64,000 nt of DNA from assembly GCA_034509495.1 (NCBI GenBank), contig CM067512.1, positions 3,488,199 to 3,552,198 of the forward strand, written 5' to 3'. This DNA comes from Acestrorhynchus altus (taxonomy: Eukaryota > Chordata > Actinopteri > Characiformes > Acestrorhynchidae). The translations under genes were made by a program, and so were the position numbers. The notes under the pieces were generated by a model. It did no database searches, was not told the DNA's origin, and worked only from the letters and a program-made list of their open reading frames with translations. Shown one piece after another: positions 13,055-23,400 of this stretch (position 1 is the stretch's first letter; every line of letters begins with the position of its first letter).

Positions 13055-14426
13055 TGAGAGAGAGTGAGAGAGAGAGAGAGTGTCTCTAAACACACTCAGG
13101 GTTCTGCTTCAAGTCCAGTTATCTAGTCCCACACTCGAGCCAAACCCAGCCTCGCAGCCCAGCATAACCCATCCCTCAGCCCAGTCTAACCCACCCCCTC
13201 CCCGCTCCTCCGTTACCGGCTCTGAGCAGCAGATCCAGCTGGTTTTCGGGTTCATCTCCAAACGCAGTCGCCATTATTTCCCCCGGACGCGGGTGGATCT
13301 ACTTTCTTCACAGCGCACCATCGCGCTGCGCTGCCCGTATCACTCCGCCACCCGTACGAGACGCGTGTCCGCGTGCGCACCACCGCCGCTGGATCCTTCC
13401 GCCGCTCCGCTGCGCTCTCCTTCCTCAACTTTTCCAGAATCGGCTCATCTCCGCTCATCTCCACCACGACAGCGCGCTTACGGCGACGACCACCCCGCAG
13501 CCGCCAACATTTACATCCTACCTCCATTCTACCACTTCCCTCTTCACTCCACATCCACAAAGGAAGTAACACAGCCATGCAGCTGCGCGGAATGACCGCC
13601 AGGTGGCGCTCTGTAGCTGCTCCGCAGGGCTACAGAGCCTAATCAGTCAATCTACATTTAATGCCAGAGACTAAAGCAGGGAACCAGTGATGGGACCTTT
13701 AGAGAATCGAAACACACTCTTTGACTAAACAGTTGCACCCAGAAGAAATCAACAGACAGGAATTTAACTTTGGAAGGTTTGATATCCTGAGACGTTGGAA
13801 TGCTTCAACGCTTGCTCGTGCATGTGACGTAGGAACGGACATGCCTTATCGCAGTACCTCATTGACTATAGAAGCTTGTACTTCTACTCCACCCCTATTG
13901 CACCATCTGCAGACCTGAGTGAGAACATTCAAGCTGCATGGGATAGATCATCACAGGACACCATTAGGAACCTCTACAACTCCAAGCAAAGACATCTGGC
14001 ATGTTGCATTAAACCCGACGTCGTAGAGACACGACTTCTGAATGTGTAGATCAATAAATATTGATCATATCAGTCTAAATGTTCATGATTTATTGTTCAT
14101 GGTAACATTTATCTTCCTCAGTTGGTGAACTCCGGCCACTACTCTCATCGCCTGCTGTTTTACACATCTGTCCACAAGAAACATCAAAACAATGCTTACC
14201 TGTGCCAATGTCTTGCAGTTCGGTCTCAACCACCTGCTCCTCAGCCACATCCTGCATCACATATGTGTTCTCGTCGTCACAGACGAGCACCTGAGCAGCA
14301 TAGCACTGCTCCACCTCCGCACTGTTCACCTGCTCCACAATCACTGCAGGGCACTCCACCTCCTCCCCAGGGAGAACCACCCCATCAGAGCACACCTCCT
14401 GATTAAACAAAGAGAAGGTAGAGTCA

Positions 14427-14461
<35 letters not shown>

Positions 14462-15206
14462 CACACAATTATGACCACATGCTTGTTTCTACACTTCATA
14501 CACAATTTAATAAACTCCACTGACCACAAAGGAACACACTGTAGTTCTATAATTACAGGCTGTTGTCCATCTGTTTCTCTGCAGACTCTATTCTCCTCCT
14601 TTCACTCTTCAATGGTCAGGACCCCACAGGACCACCATAGAGCAGCTATTATGTGGGTGGTGGGTCATTCTCAGCACTGCAGTTACACTGACGTGGTGGT
14701 GTATTGTGCTGGTATAAGTAAACAATCCAGCAGCACTGCTGTGCATGATCATTGTCCACTAACTGTCCAATCTATTTGACACTCCTACCTAGTTGCTCCA
14801 CGGAGGGGTATACACACTCCAGCAGCACTGCTGTGTCTGATCCACTCGTACCAGTGCAACACACACTAACACATCAACACCATGTCAGTGTGACTGCAGT
14901 GCTGAGAATGACCCACCACCCACATCATAGCTGCTCTGTGGTGGTCCTGTGGGGTCCTGATCACTGAAGATCAGGGTGAAAGGAGGAGAATAAAGTATGT
15001 TGATGGACTACAGCCTGTAATTATAAATCTACAATGTGCCCCTGCACGACAAGTGGAGTTTAATGAAGTGTAGAAACAAGGAGATGGTCATAATGTGGGC
15101 AAGATGATGTATATACAACAGTGGAGCATACCTGCTGCGCCTCCTCTTCTCCAGTGACATACTCCAGTATGTTCCCTCCACCATCTATTACCACAACAGA
15201 GGTCAT
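7350..15206 (-). CDS. elf2: ELF2, E74-like ETS transcription factor 2 (long isoform)
   Basis: Eight coding exons on the minus strand: 15206-15132, 14398-14200, 10692-10600, 10110-10003, 9707-9624, 8897-8705, 8536-8252, 7887-7350. Phases agree throughout, giving 524 aa. ELF2 is a nuclear winged-helix ETS activator/repressor of the ELF1/2/4 group. Visible: the N-terminal activation region (MTSVVVIDGGG, PAVIVEQV, YAAQVLVCDDE, MQDVAEEQ), EAAEALLHMDSP, VEVSTEE, a basic GRKAK stretch, the ETS domain split over exons 6 and 7 (TYLWEFLLDLL, IKWTEKEKGIFKL, SKLWGKHKNKPDMNYETMGR, RYYYQRGIL with the DNA-contacting Arg pair, VEGQRLVYQF), a PKKRKGR basic cluster, and a Ser/Thr/Pro-rich C-terminal tail. The start is the first ATG after TGA at 15210-15212. 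The tail is shorter than in the human protein as I recall it. Assignment to ELF2 rather than ELF1 rests on the N-terminus and on synteny. Confidence 0.95.
11950..12620. promoter_or_regulatory. CpG-rich promoter-like island with CCAAT and NRF1 motifs
   Basis: Two inverted CCAAT motifs (ATTGG near 12024 and 12062) sit beside a GCGCGCAAATTTAAA stretch near 12071, which resembles CDE/CHR cell-cycle promoter elements. Further up, CCGCGCATGCGCAG near 12553 is a good NRF1 palindrome and GGCCAATCCG follows near 12587. The block is CpG-rich in an AT-rich neighbourhood inside an elf2 intron. It could drive a further elf2 isoform (minus) or an unannotated RNA on either strand. Confidence 0.5.
12121..12157 (-). 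other. Candidate third alternative first exon of elf2
   Basis: On the minus strand an ATG at 12157 opens MKMSMLLAEVFG and runs to a GGAG|gtgagt donor at 12121 in phase 1, the phase required by the elf2 exon at 10692. It lies in a CpG-rich, CCAAT- and NRF1-bearing block. I do not recognise this N-terminus from any ELF2 isoform, so it is a hypothesis from splice logic and context; it could equally be non-coding. Confidence 0.35.
12862..13080 (+). repeat. (CA)n then (GA)n microsatellites
   Basis: A (CA)n run covers 12862-12910, with short CA tracts near 12986-13008 and (GA)n at about 13013-13080. His/Thr- and Arg/Glu-repeat open frames over this region are translation artefacts. Confidence 0.95.
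13217..13274 (-). CDS. elf2: Alternative first coding exon of elf2 (short, NERF-1-like isoform)
   Basis: The minus strand opens with an ATG at 13274 and reads MATAFGDEPENQLDLLLRA, then a GCCG|gtaacg donor at 13217 in phase 1. That phase fits the acceptor of the exon at 10692 exactly. The short human ELF2 isoform starts, as I recall, with a closely similar MAT...NQLDLLIRAVE, so the exon and its junction are conserved. The resulting protein would be 452 aa and would lack the activation region encoded at 15206-14200. The exon sits in CpG-rich sequence, consistent with its own promoter. Confidence 0.88.
13275..13620 (-). promoter_or_regulatory. CpG-rich internal promoter of elf2 short isoform
   Basis: This is a GC- and CpG-rich block immediately upstream, on the minus strand, of the alternative first exon at 13217-13274, and stands out from the AT-rich flanks. 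Long open frames on both strands here are by-products of the base composition. A transcription start was not identified. Confidence 0.6.
13716..14090 (+). mobile_element. Non-autonomous Tc1/mariner-like element (family A)
   Basis: The left end 'gttgcacccagaagaaatca' matches 56925 onward and the right end 'gatcaataaatattgatcat' matches 19320 and 57185. The middle of the transposase is missing. It sits between the alternative elf2 first exon and elf2 exon 2. Confidence 0.7.
14431..14457 (+). repeat. Poly(A) run of 27 bases
   Basis: An uninterrupted A tract (T on the transcribed elf2 strand) begins about 33 bases upstream of the acceptor of elf2 exon 2 and adjoins the left edge of the foldback element at 14458. 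Confidence 0.9.
14458..15105. mobile_element. Long palindromic (foldback) MITE
   Basis: The two ends are inverted copies over roughly 250 bases each: 'tgtttctacacttcat' and 'ataattacaggctgttgtcc' on the left recur as the reverse complement at 15005-15105, and 'cacaggaccaccatagagcagct' near 14630 pairs with 'agctgctctgtggtggtcctgtg' near 14930. A spacer of about 100 bases separates the arms. It has no coding capacity. A related degraded half-copy occurs at 35155-35300. The right edge is only about 26 bases from the donor of the first elf2 coding exon. Confidence 0.9.
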
Positions 15207-16383
15207 GACTCATTCCTCTGTGCCCCACAGCACCCCTAAAGGTCAACTCCAAACACCCTGGAGAGGTACAACCATTTGTTAATATTCAGGAGGCTGCACA
15301 CACACACAGTTTATCTCTTCATCATTTCCACACCATGACTCACTCGTAAACAGTACTGCATTGTAGTATTTGGTGTTTGTTTGTATGCCAGTGAAAAAGT
15401 GACAGGATGGGCACAAGAGGCAGGAAAAGGAGGAGATAATTAGTTGGGGGAGAGAGCAGAGTTATGATTCATATGTTTTAAATGGATTACTCCTGCCTCC
15501 CTGCTGGCAGGGTAAAGTTAGAAACTAGTCTCACACAGCATGAATACACAACCTAAAACCTATCCTCAAATCATGGTGCTGCTCTATCTAGACCCTCTGT
15601 AATATTGATAATATATGCAGCACAGCTGACCGTGCTGTCCAGCTGAATCCAGATGACCTGTTTGTATGAACGGCGCCACATTCTTCCGTCTTACTGCCTT
15701 CCAGCTTCACGTCTGCAACATGCGTTTCTCGCTGGTCAAATCATTCAGCATCTCACAGAATATAATTTCCGGCCGGAATCAAACTGAATGAAGGCAGATG
15801 TGTGTACAGCTACGTACAGGCACAAAAAGGGAAGAGACCAGTTTCCTGTCAGGCCAGTCACATGAGCTACACTGGAGCTGTTTTCATGCAAACACTGTTA
15901 AGGCCAGTCTTGCGAACGGTTCTGCATTAATCCCAGAAGCCACGTGTTGACCACCCTCCACCCAGCACTTTGACTTAACATAGAACCGTAAAACCACACA
16001 CAGCACAGAAACAACCCTCTTGGCGATGTTTAGGTAACCCAGTTCTCCATCTCTGAGTCACTGTTAACCACAAACTCTACAGTTACCCTACAGAAACACA
16101 TATCACCACTGCCGCTGCAAAAACCTGCATCTCTAAAGTGGCAAATTTACAGAAACTCTTCTGAACTTTTGCAGCGCCTGGTCCGTTCAGCAGTAAACGG
16201 GTTAAATAAATAAGTTTTAAATGAGATTTTCTGTAACAGCAACAGTAAAGTGAAGAAGGGGTGAAAAGGGCTGAGACAAGAAGGACAGAACAGAAGGAAG
16301 CAAATCTCAACCTCATTTCCTGCTCAGTTAGTTTAAGAAGCCTTTGTGCTCGTGCTGGAGCTGATGTTGGCAGGATGCCTTTT

Positions 16384-16672
16384 CAGAGTCAGTGATTTAG
16401 TATCAGAGTCAGTGGTTTAGTATTGGAGTAAGTGGTTTAGAGTCAGTGGTTCAGAGTCAGTAGTTTAGTATTGGAGTAAATGGTTTAGTATCAGAATCAT
16501 TGGTTTAGAGTCAGTGGTTCAGTATTTGAGTCAGTGGTTCAGTATTTGAGTCAGTGGTTCAGAGTCAGTGGTTTAGTATTAGAGTCAATGGTACAGAGTC
16601 AGTGGTTTAGTATTAGAGTCAATGATACAGAGTCAGTGGTTTAGTATTAGAGTCAATGGTACAGAGTCAGTG
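16384..16672 (+). repeat. Minisatellite, 'gagtcagtggtttagtatt' units
   Basis: Imperfect tandem copies alternate 'gagtcagtggtttagtatt' with 'agagtcaatggtacagagtc', about 28-31 bases per unit. It lies just downstream, in elf2 orientation, of the presumed distal first exon donor at 16791. Confidence 0.85.
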
Positions 16673-16790
16673 CTAAAATGTAAACAGTCAAGGCCTCAGC
16701 AGCTCTGTTAGCATTAGCAGAGCAGCTAAACCCAGACTGTAATGAAGTAAACAGAATGAAACCCCTCAGAGTCAGTAAGACGGTCCTCAC

Positions 16791-17100
16791 CGGCACTCCT
16801 GCGCTTTATCCGGAGCTGAAGAGCCGCTTTAGCCGCTTTAGCACCAAGCTAACGGAGATAAACAAACAGCTAAGCTAAAGCTAACAGAGACCGCGACTCC
16901 ATAAATCCACAAACACACAGAGATAGAGAGATACACACAGATACACAGCCGGACTATCTCCTGACACTCATTTACCCCTCTCCCTCTCTCTCTCTCTCTC
17001 TCTCGTTCTCTCGCTCGCTCTCTCTCTCTTGCAGAACTGACTGATGTGAAGCTCCTCCGACCAGCCGCCCTGACGTCACTGCGTGCCCCTGACGTCACAA
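16791..17100 (-). promoter_or_regulatory. Distal elf2 promoter and non-coding first exon, two CRE sites
   Basis: Two perfect TGACGTCA cAMP-response elements lie at 17071-17078 and 17090-17097. Downstream on the minus strand a GAGTGCCG|gtgagg donor ends a likely non-coding exon at 16791. The next candidate acceptor is gacctttag|GGGTG, starting an exon at 15235 that contains the elf2 start codon. A (CT)n run covers about 16980-17030. The promoter role is inferred from position and motifs. Confidence 0.65.
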
Positions 17101-17339
17101 TGTGAGGTCAAATGTAAAACCCAATTTGACTTCAGAAAGACGTTGAATGCTAACGTTGCCAAGACGTTATGCATGATTTTATCAGTCAGTTACATTATAT
17201 ATGTGTGTGTGTAAAACTTAGAGTGGGATGACTGTGTTGGACAGCTGGCCGAACCCACCGTTTACTGACTGTTCAGTTCAGTAAGTGCAATAATATCAGT
17301 CTGTTACATTAAGGAACAGAAAAACTGAAGAACATAAGC

Positions 17340-17490
17340 GAGAGCAGCCACGGCCTAGTGGTTGGGGAAGCAGGCAGAAAGGTCGCTGGTTCAAATCCCT
17401 GAACTGACAGGATATGACTGAAGTGCCTTGAAGTGCCTGAAGCAAGACTCTTAACTCCCCAGCTGCTCCCTGGGCACTGTAGATAGGCTG
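17340..17490 (+). mobile_element. tRNA-derived SINE
   Basis: It carries a Pol III A-box-like CGGCCTAGTGGTTGG (17351-17365) and a B-box-like GGTTCAAATCC (17388-17398) with the expected spacing, followed by the family body 'cttaactccccagctgctcc'. Related copies are at 29819-30010, 38230-38480 and 38690-38870. Confidence 0.85.
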
Positions 17491-17885
17491 CAATCCAGTC
17501 CTCACAGCAATGATCCAAAAGCTTTTTAATACCCTTGATTTTAGTGCAAACAATGAATCAGCAGGTGTCCCAAATTATTTATTCACATAGTGTATGTATG
17601 CAGCAAGCCTCCCAGACCAGTGTTGGGGACCACTGCCCTAACTGTGACATAAAAACAGAAAAATACTGGACCACCAACACAACTTTCATTCCCTTTTTAT
17701 TAAACTTTGCCTACATTCGCGAACAATGGCTAGGCTTCAACCTGGACCACTAATACAAGCGTTGAACCTCAGAAAAGGACAGCACAGGCAGCTACATACA
17801 CAACCCTCAAGCCATTTCAGGAGTTTGAAGACAGACAGAAAAATGACAGAAATTCACAGAAACGGTCACTAGAATTCACATGACC

Positions 17886-18070
17886 AGTAAAAGGTACAAG
17901 ATCTTTCAGGGACTTTCTTCAAACTGAAACTGTGAAGGAACCTTCAATCAACCTTCAAGACCCTTTTTCTTTTATTGAAGGTTCCTTGAAGCACCTTAGT
18001 TCCTCCACCATTTCAAACGGAATAACATGCCAAAAGTTCCTCAAAGATCTTGCACTTTTTACAGTGAGAA
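17886..18070. mobile_element. Foldback MITE with about 25-bp inverted ends
   Basis: Left 'taaaaggtacaagatctttc' pairs with right 'aaagatcttgcactttttac'. A diverged second copy lies at 61043-61170. It is non-coding. Confidence 0.75.
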
Positions 18071-18779
18071 AAACAGAAACAGCACTGTGATCGTGGACAG
18101 AATCTAATGCACAGAATCTAGATAAACATATACACCTTACCTAGAAGCCTCTGAAACAATAACTGGTTGCAAACCCAACATTGTTTAAGCGATAAGAAAG
18201 CCACTAAGTCCACTGCTGGGATAATACTGCACAGGTGAAGTGTAATTAACTTGTCCCAAGAGAGTAGCGACCATCAACAGACTGAAGGTCATTGATGTTT
18301 AGCAACAGAAAAGATGAGGGAAAAAAAGAAACAAGTAAAGGAATATTGAGCTCCAGTCCTCTGAGAAACGGGAAGCATCTGAGATTCACATTTGTGGATA
18401 GAATTTGCACTGTAAATGGAGAAACATCCTAGATTATGAAGCAAACAGTTAAATGTACAGATTAATAGTAAAAGTGAGCCTCACATCTTTAACCATTCAC
18501 AGTCAAACTATTCCAATGCCTGTAATCACAATGTGTAAAAGGATGTATTCTGGTTTTCTTGTCTTTTAGGAGAAATATTGTGAAGGATCAGCAGCTAGGT
18601 GAGGTAGATAGGTGTTGTAACTGGCTTTAACTTCCCATTAATGCCAGTGAAGGAGTGTCCTACACATTAAAGTTGCTACAAAGGGTTCTTGGAACTAACA
18701 TGGAAGAACAGTTTTTAGAAATATACACATGTCAAAAAATATTTGTACCTAGAAGGGCTCAATCGATCGCAGTGCACGA

Positions 18780-19350
18780 CTCCTGTGGTGTTGTGCCAGG
18801 CTGTCATTGAGTCACTCAGAAAGGCAGTGGGTCATCTTTAGTCACGAGCCCTACTTTTGTCTTGGTGGAGATGACAAATCAATCCATGTTTGGAGGTACC
18901 ATGGTCAGAACCAAGATACACAGTTTGTTGTTACACATCAAACATCCAGAAGGCCAGATGTCATGATGCTGGGTGCAATTTTATATGATACCAGATCACA
19001 TTTGGTCTTCATTACAGGCAATTGACAAACCAATGTGACATAAATCTTGCCGTCTCAAGATCTCGCCTTGAAGACACAGATACTATGCCGTGATTGGTCT
19101 CATCTCCAGACCTGTCCCTGATTGAAAATGTGTGGGATGCTATTGGACGCTCTATCAACACTCTACCCCTACCACACCATCTGCAGAACTGAGTGAGAAC
19201 ATTCAAGCTGCATAGGATGGATCATCACAGGACACCATCAGGAACCTCTACAACTCCATGCAGAGACGTCTGGCATGTTGCGTTAAACCTGACGCCGTAC
19301 CGAGAGACAACTTCTGCATGTTTAGATCAATAAATATTGATCACATCGGT
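18780..19350 (+). mobile_element. Tc1-like transposase remnant (family A)
   Basis: A frame at 18807-19025 contains QWVIFSHEPYFCLGGDD and DVMMLGAILYDTRS, which resemble the Tc1 catalytic-domain blocks normally written VFSDESRF and GVMVWGAI; the first DDE aspartate is replaced by His. Downstream is the family A 3' end. It is truncated and inactive. Confidence 0.8.
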
Positions 19351-20426
19351 CATCTTTATATGACCTTTACCTTCCTTCCCAAAAGCATTGCAATCCCACA
19401 ATTCCTTCTGAGTGCAACTATTTAGGCAACACATTTTTTTTTGATGAAGAGCATGAAGTCATTAAAGTCATACATGTAAACTGTTTCACTCAAAGAACCC
19501 TTAGTATCACCTTTATATTAGGAGTGTAAAACAATTTGCATATACTTTTTTGGCTCAAGACTAAAGAAATTGTGACTTTCATCACTAAAGATGCCTGAGA
19601 AAGGAACAGCCAGGGACTAGACTGGAAAGTTCTCTGGTTGGTGTGCATCTGTGGCAGTGTCTATTGTGTCATCTTGGCCTGGTGACAAAGCTGGTAGGTC
19701 ACTGAGCAAGCATGGCCAACTAGAGTGAGGTTTGAGGTAAGATCACCCACTTCATCAGTGATGCAGTGGTTAGGAAATGAAGTACAGATAAATAAGAAAA
19801 GGATAAAAGTATAAACTGATCCTTCACAACTATGACACTGTAAATATCCAGACACCCGGATAGTCCAGCATTTATCCAGGAGTTGGAAAGACCTATTCGA
19901 AACGGTCATACACGTAAAAGAATAAATAGCCATATTTTGTTTTACTGTGCATTCTAGACTGTAATCAAAGATTGTTAAAGTAGTGTTTGTTCCACTGAAG
20001 TAAACTTGTTCCCGTAACACATGTAATGAATGTAAATAGAGTCACATGAACCAGCATCATTCAGGGCTGAATCACTGCAGGTGAATCCAAATGGTCTGAA
20101 GTGAAGGTGAGGTCAAGGTGAAAGACAGGAGACAGAAAGTGGGGAAGGCACATCCCTTATTCTTCACTGGGGAACAGGTTAACCATCATGGGACTTCTGA
20201 CTGCAAAAAAGGTGTGTGTGAGAGAGAGATTTATATTTGTACTTGAGTTAATTACAATTTCAAAACAATTTACACAAGTTATTACCATTTTACCATATTA
20301 TCATTTGCAAGGTCATTTACAATTTAGTAATGACAAAATTGTAATTGATTTTGTAATTTGGTAATTGTTGCAACGTGAGAGTGAAGCGATTAGCTGTTTT
20401 TACCTCGTTAACTCCCCTGGCTCAGG

Positions 20427-23400
20427 TTAGGACATCTGTATCTTAAGCAGACGGCGCTTGCTCTGTGAATGATGAAGAAAAAAAAATAACAGCGTGTTAA
20501 GACATCTACGAGGGTATACGTTGTCATATTAACGTGATTTATTACTGACCCTGATACAGTCAATCAGCCAAAACATGTTTGGTATTCCGACATTTGCTTC
20601 TTTCATGTTCTTCTGTTCATGAACACTAGGCTGGAATTTTCAGCAAGCTCATCTCTATAAAAACATTGGTATAAAAACAAAAGTTTTGGGACACCTGCTC
20701 ATTCATTGTTTATTCAGAAATCAAGGGTATTAAAACGAGTTCATACTGCTTTTGATGAAATAACTGTCTCTGCTGTTCAGGGAATGCTTTCTATGAGATT
20801 TGTGAGCAATTCTAAACTTTAAGTAAACTTTAAATACCAGACATGTCTTGGCTAACTGACCACATGCAGAGTAAGTCATGCATAATATTGCTTTGATTTT
20901 ACACCACACCACCTTTAAGTTTAAATTTATTTGATTCATTTTTGACAAAAACAAAATGTCTAAACACCATGGAACTGCAGTGTTAAAACATTACCTTTTA
21001 CCTGTCCTGTTGGCTCCTCGTCATTTTCAGGAGCAGGGATGATCCTTCCTGTCATGGGGGATAGCCCAAGAACCTTGGGTTTCTTCTCTGCTTTTGGAGC
21101 TCCCTCCAGTACAACTACAATGTATTCACGTTTAGATTCTGGGGCTGGGTCCTCCACGTCATTAGGAGATGCTGCTGTCTCAGCTGGAGCCGTCACCTCT
21201 GGAATCACCTTACTTTCACTTGCTGCTACCTCCACAACTGGATTTACTGCAACTTCTGGAGCTTCTGGGGTTTCCACAACAGGATTTTCTGCAACTTCTG
21301 GAACTTCTGGGGTTTCCACAACAGGATTTTCTGGAACCACAGCTAAAATCTCTATTTCTTGATCTGTAACCACCACAGCCTCACCTTCTGGGACATCTGC
21401 CACAAGAACAGCTGGAACAATTTCTGTTTCTGGGGGGCTGGCTACCTCCTCAACTGCTGTTGGAGTAACTGGTGCCACTTCAGCAATTGGTACTTCTTCT
21501 TCTGCTAGAGCAACTGGTACCTCTTCTACTGCTGAGGGAACTGTGGATTCCTCTGATGTCAAAGTAACTGGTACATCTTCAGCCACTAGGGCAACAAGAA
21601 CCTCTTCTTCTTCTGGGGTAACTGGTACCAGTTCAGCAACTGCTGCAACAGGGCTTTCCTCTGCTGTTTGGATAACTGGTACCTCTTCAACAACTAGTCC
21701 AACAGGGGTTTCCTCTACTGTTGGAGTAACTGGTGCCTCTTCAACGACTACTCCAACAGGGGTTTCCTCTACTGCTGGAGTAACTGGTGCCTCTTCGGCA
21801 ACTGATGCAACAGGGGTTTCCTCTACTGCTGGAATAGTTGGTGTCTCTTCAGCAACTGGTGCAACAGGGATTTCCTCTGCTGTTGCAGTAACTGGTACCT
21901 CTTCAGCAACTGGTGCAACAGGGGTTTCCTCTGCTGTTGGCGTAACTGGTGCCTCTTCAGCAACTGGTGCAACCGGGATTTCCTCTGCTGTTGGGGTAAC
22001 TGGTGCCTCTTCTACTGCTGGGACCTCAGGTGATTCCTCTGTAGTTGGCTCAACGGGTGCCTCCTCAACTACTGGTGCAGCAGAGGGTTCCTCTATAGTT
22101 GGCACAGCTGAAGCTTCAGCTACATTTTCTGGCTCTGCCTGAAGTGACACTATATCCTCTATCACAGGAATTTCTTCTTCTACAGCAAGGAGTAATGGCT
22201 CCTCCACCACAGAAGCAGCAGCCAGCTCTCCGTACTCCTGGGCCACTAAAAGACAAAACAGACAGATCAGATCAAAATTCATTATCAATTATTATTAAAT
22301 GAGTTAAAACCACACTGGAGGGTAAAGAATGAATATTAATTTTGTAACTTTTGTGACTGAGGTACTGGCTGGCTTCACTGCGGTCTTCCAAAAATACTTG
22401 AGCTTCTTTAAATGAAGCAGTGTTTGTTCCAAGATCTAAACACATAATTTGAAAGAAGAGTTGTTGATGCTCATCAGTCTGGAAATGGTTACTAAACCAT
22501 CGCTAAAGAGTTTGGACTCCACTGATGCACAGTCAGACAGATTGTGTACAAATGGAGGAAACTGAAGACCATTATTACCCTCCACATGAGTGCTCCACCA
22601 ACAAAGATCACACCAAGAGCAAGGTGTGTAACAGTTTGCAAAGAAACAAAGGAAACCAAGGGAACTTCTATGCCACTACAGGTGTCTCTCATTGGCAAAT
22701 GCTGATGTTCATGAGTTCACCATCTGAACACTGAACAGTAGTATGCATGTAAGGTTCGCAAGAAGAAAGCCACATGCCAGAAGGCTACTGGAACAATGAA
22801 CAATAGACCTTAATATTTTAAATGAAAAGCATACCAGCATAAAAACCTTGCTCCAGCAGTGAAACATGGTGGTGGTAGCATCATGGTTTGCCCTGTTTTG
22901 CTGCATCTGGGCCAGAATGGCTGGCCATCACTGATGCAACAATGAATTTGGAATTATTCCAGCAAATTCTAAAGGAAAACCGGATACTGAAAGCAAAGGT
23001 TCACACACTTCTCACACAGAATGTAATACTGAATTAAGTGTAATCTTTTAAATTATGTATTAAATACTTTAACAGACTTCTGAATTACTTTAAATGGCCA
23101 AAAAGGGAAATAAGTAAAATCTTTTCCTCTTCTCTCGCTTTTGAGAGCTGTTTTGGAGGAAATATATGGATGATCTCAGTGTACCTGACAACCAGTTTGA
23201 GGACCAAGAGATCCTCACAAAATCAGAAAGAGGGAGATTTCCCACAGATCCATGTCTCGTGGTCATCACTAAGGTATTCATGGCTCAGCGATTCATAACA
23301 GGGTTTTTGGTTCAATACGTGGGTTTGATAAGCTGCCACTATTGGGCCCTTGCTGCTCCACCAGATGAAACAGATGCATGGATGGGTTAAAAGCACGTTC

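Larger units (their letters stand above)
17101..20426. other. elf2-mgarp intergenic, repeat-rich
   Basis: This interval holds a SINE (17340-17490), a MITE tail (17530-17595), a foldback MITE (17886-18070) and a Tc1 remnant (18780-19350). A possible non-coding 3' exon of the long mgarp transcript starts near 20196 on the minus strand, after a ttttttgcag acceptor. A minus-strand AATAAA (plus TTTATT) occurs at 17696-17701. No other gene is supported. Confidence 0.6.

Noticed and set aside
12704..13067. His/Thr and Arg/Glu repeat proteins
   Set aside because: (CA)n and (GA)n microsatellite translations.
13080..13595. 171-aa plus-strand frame in the CpG block
   Set aside because: Base composition of a CpG promoter keeps both strands open; the minus strand carries the recognised elf2 alternative exon instead.
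17351..17398. Functional tRNA gene
   Set aside because: A- and B-box-like motifs are present, but the flanks do not form a cloverleaf and the body recurs at other loci as a SINE.
21543..22142. 199-aa Ser/Thr-rich plus-strand open frame
   Set aside because: It is the complement of the mgarp coding repeat; period and boundaries follow the minus-strand Glu/Pro repeat, which has splice sites and targeting exons.
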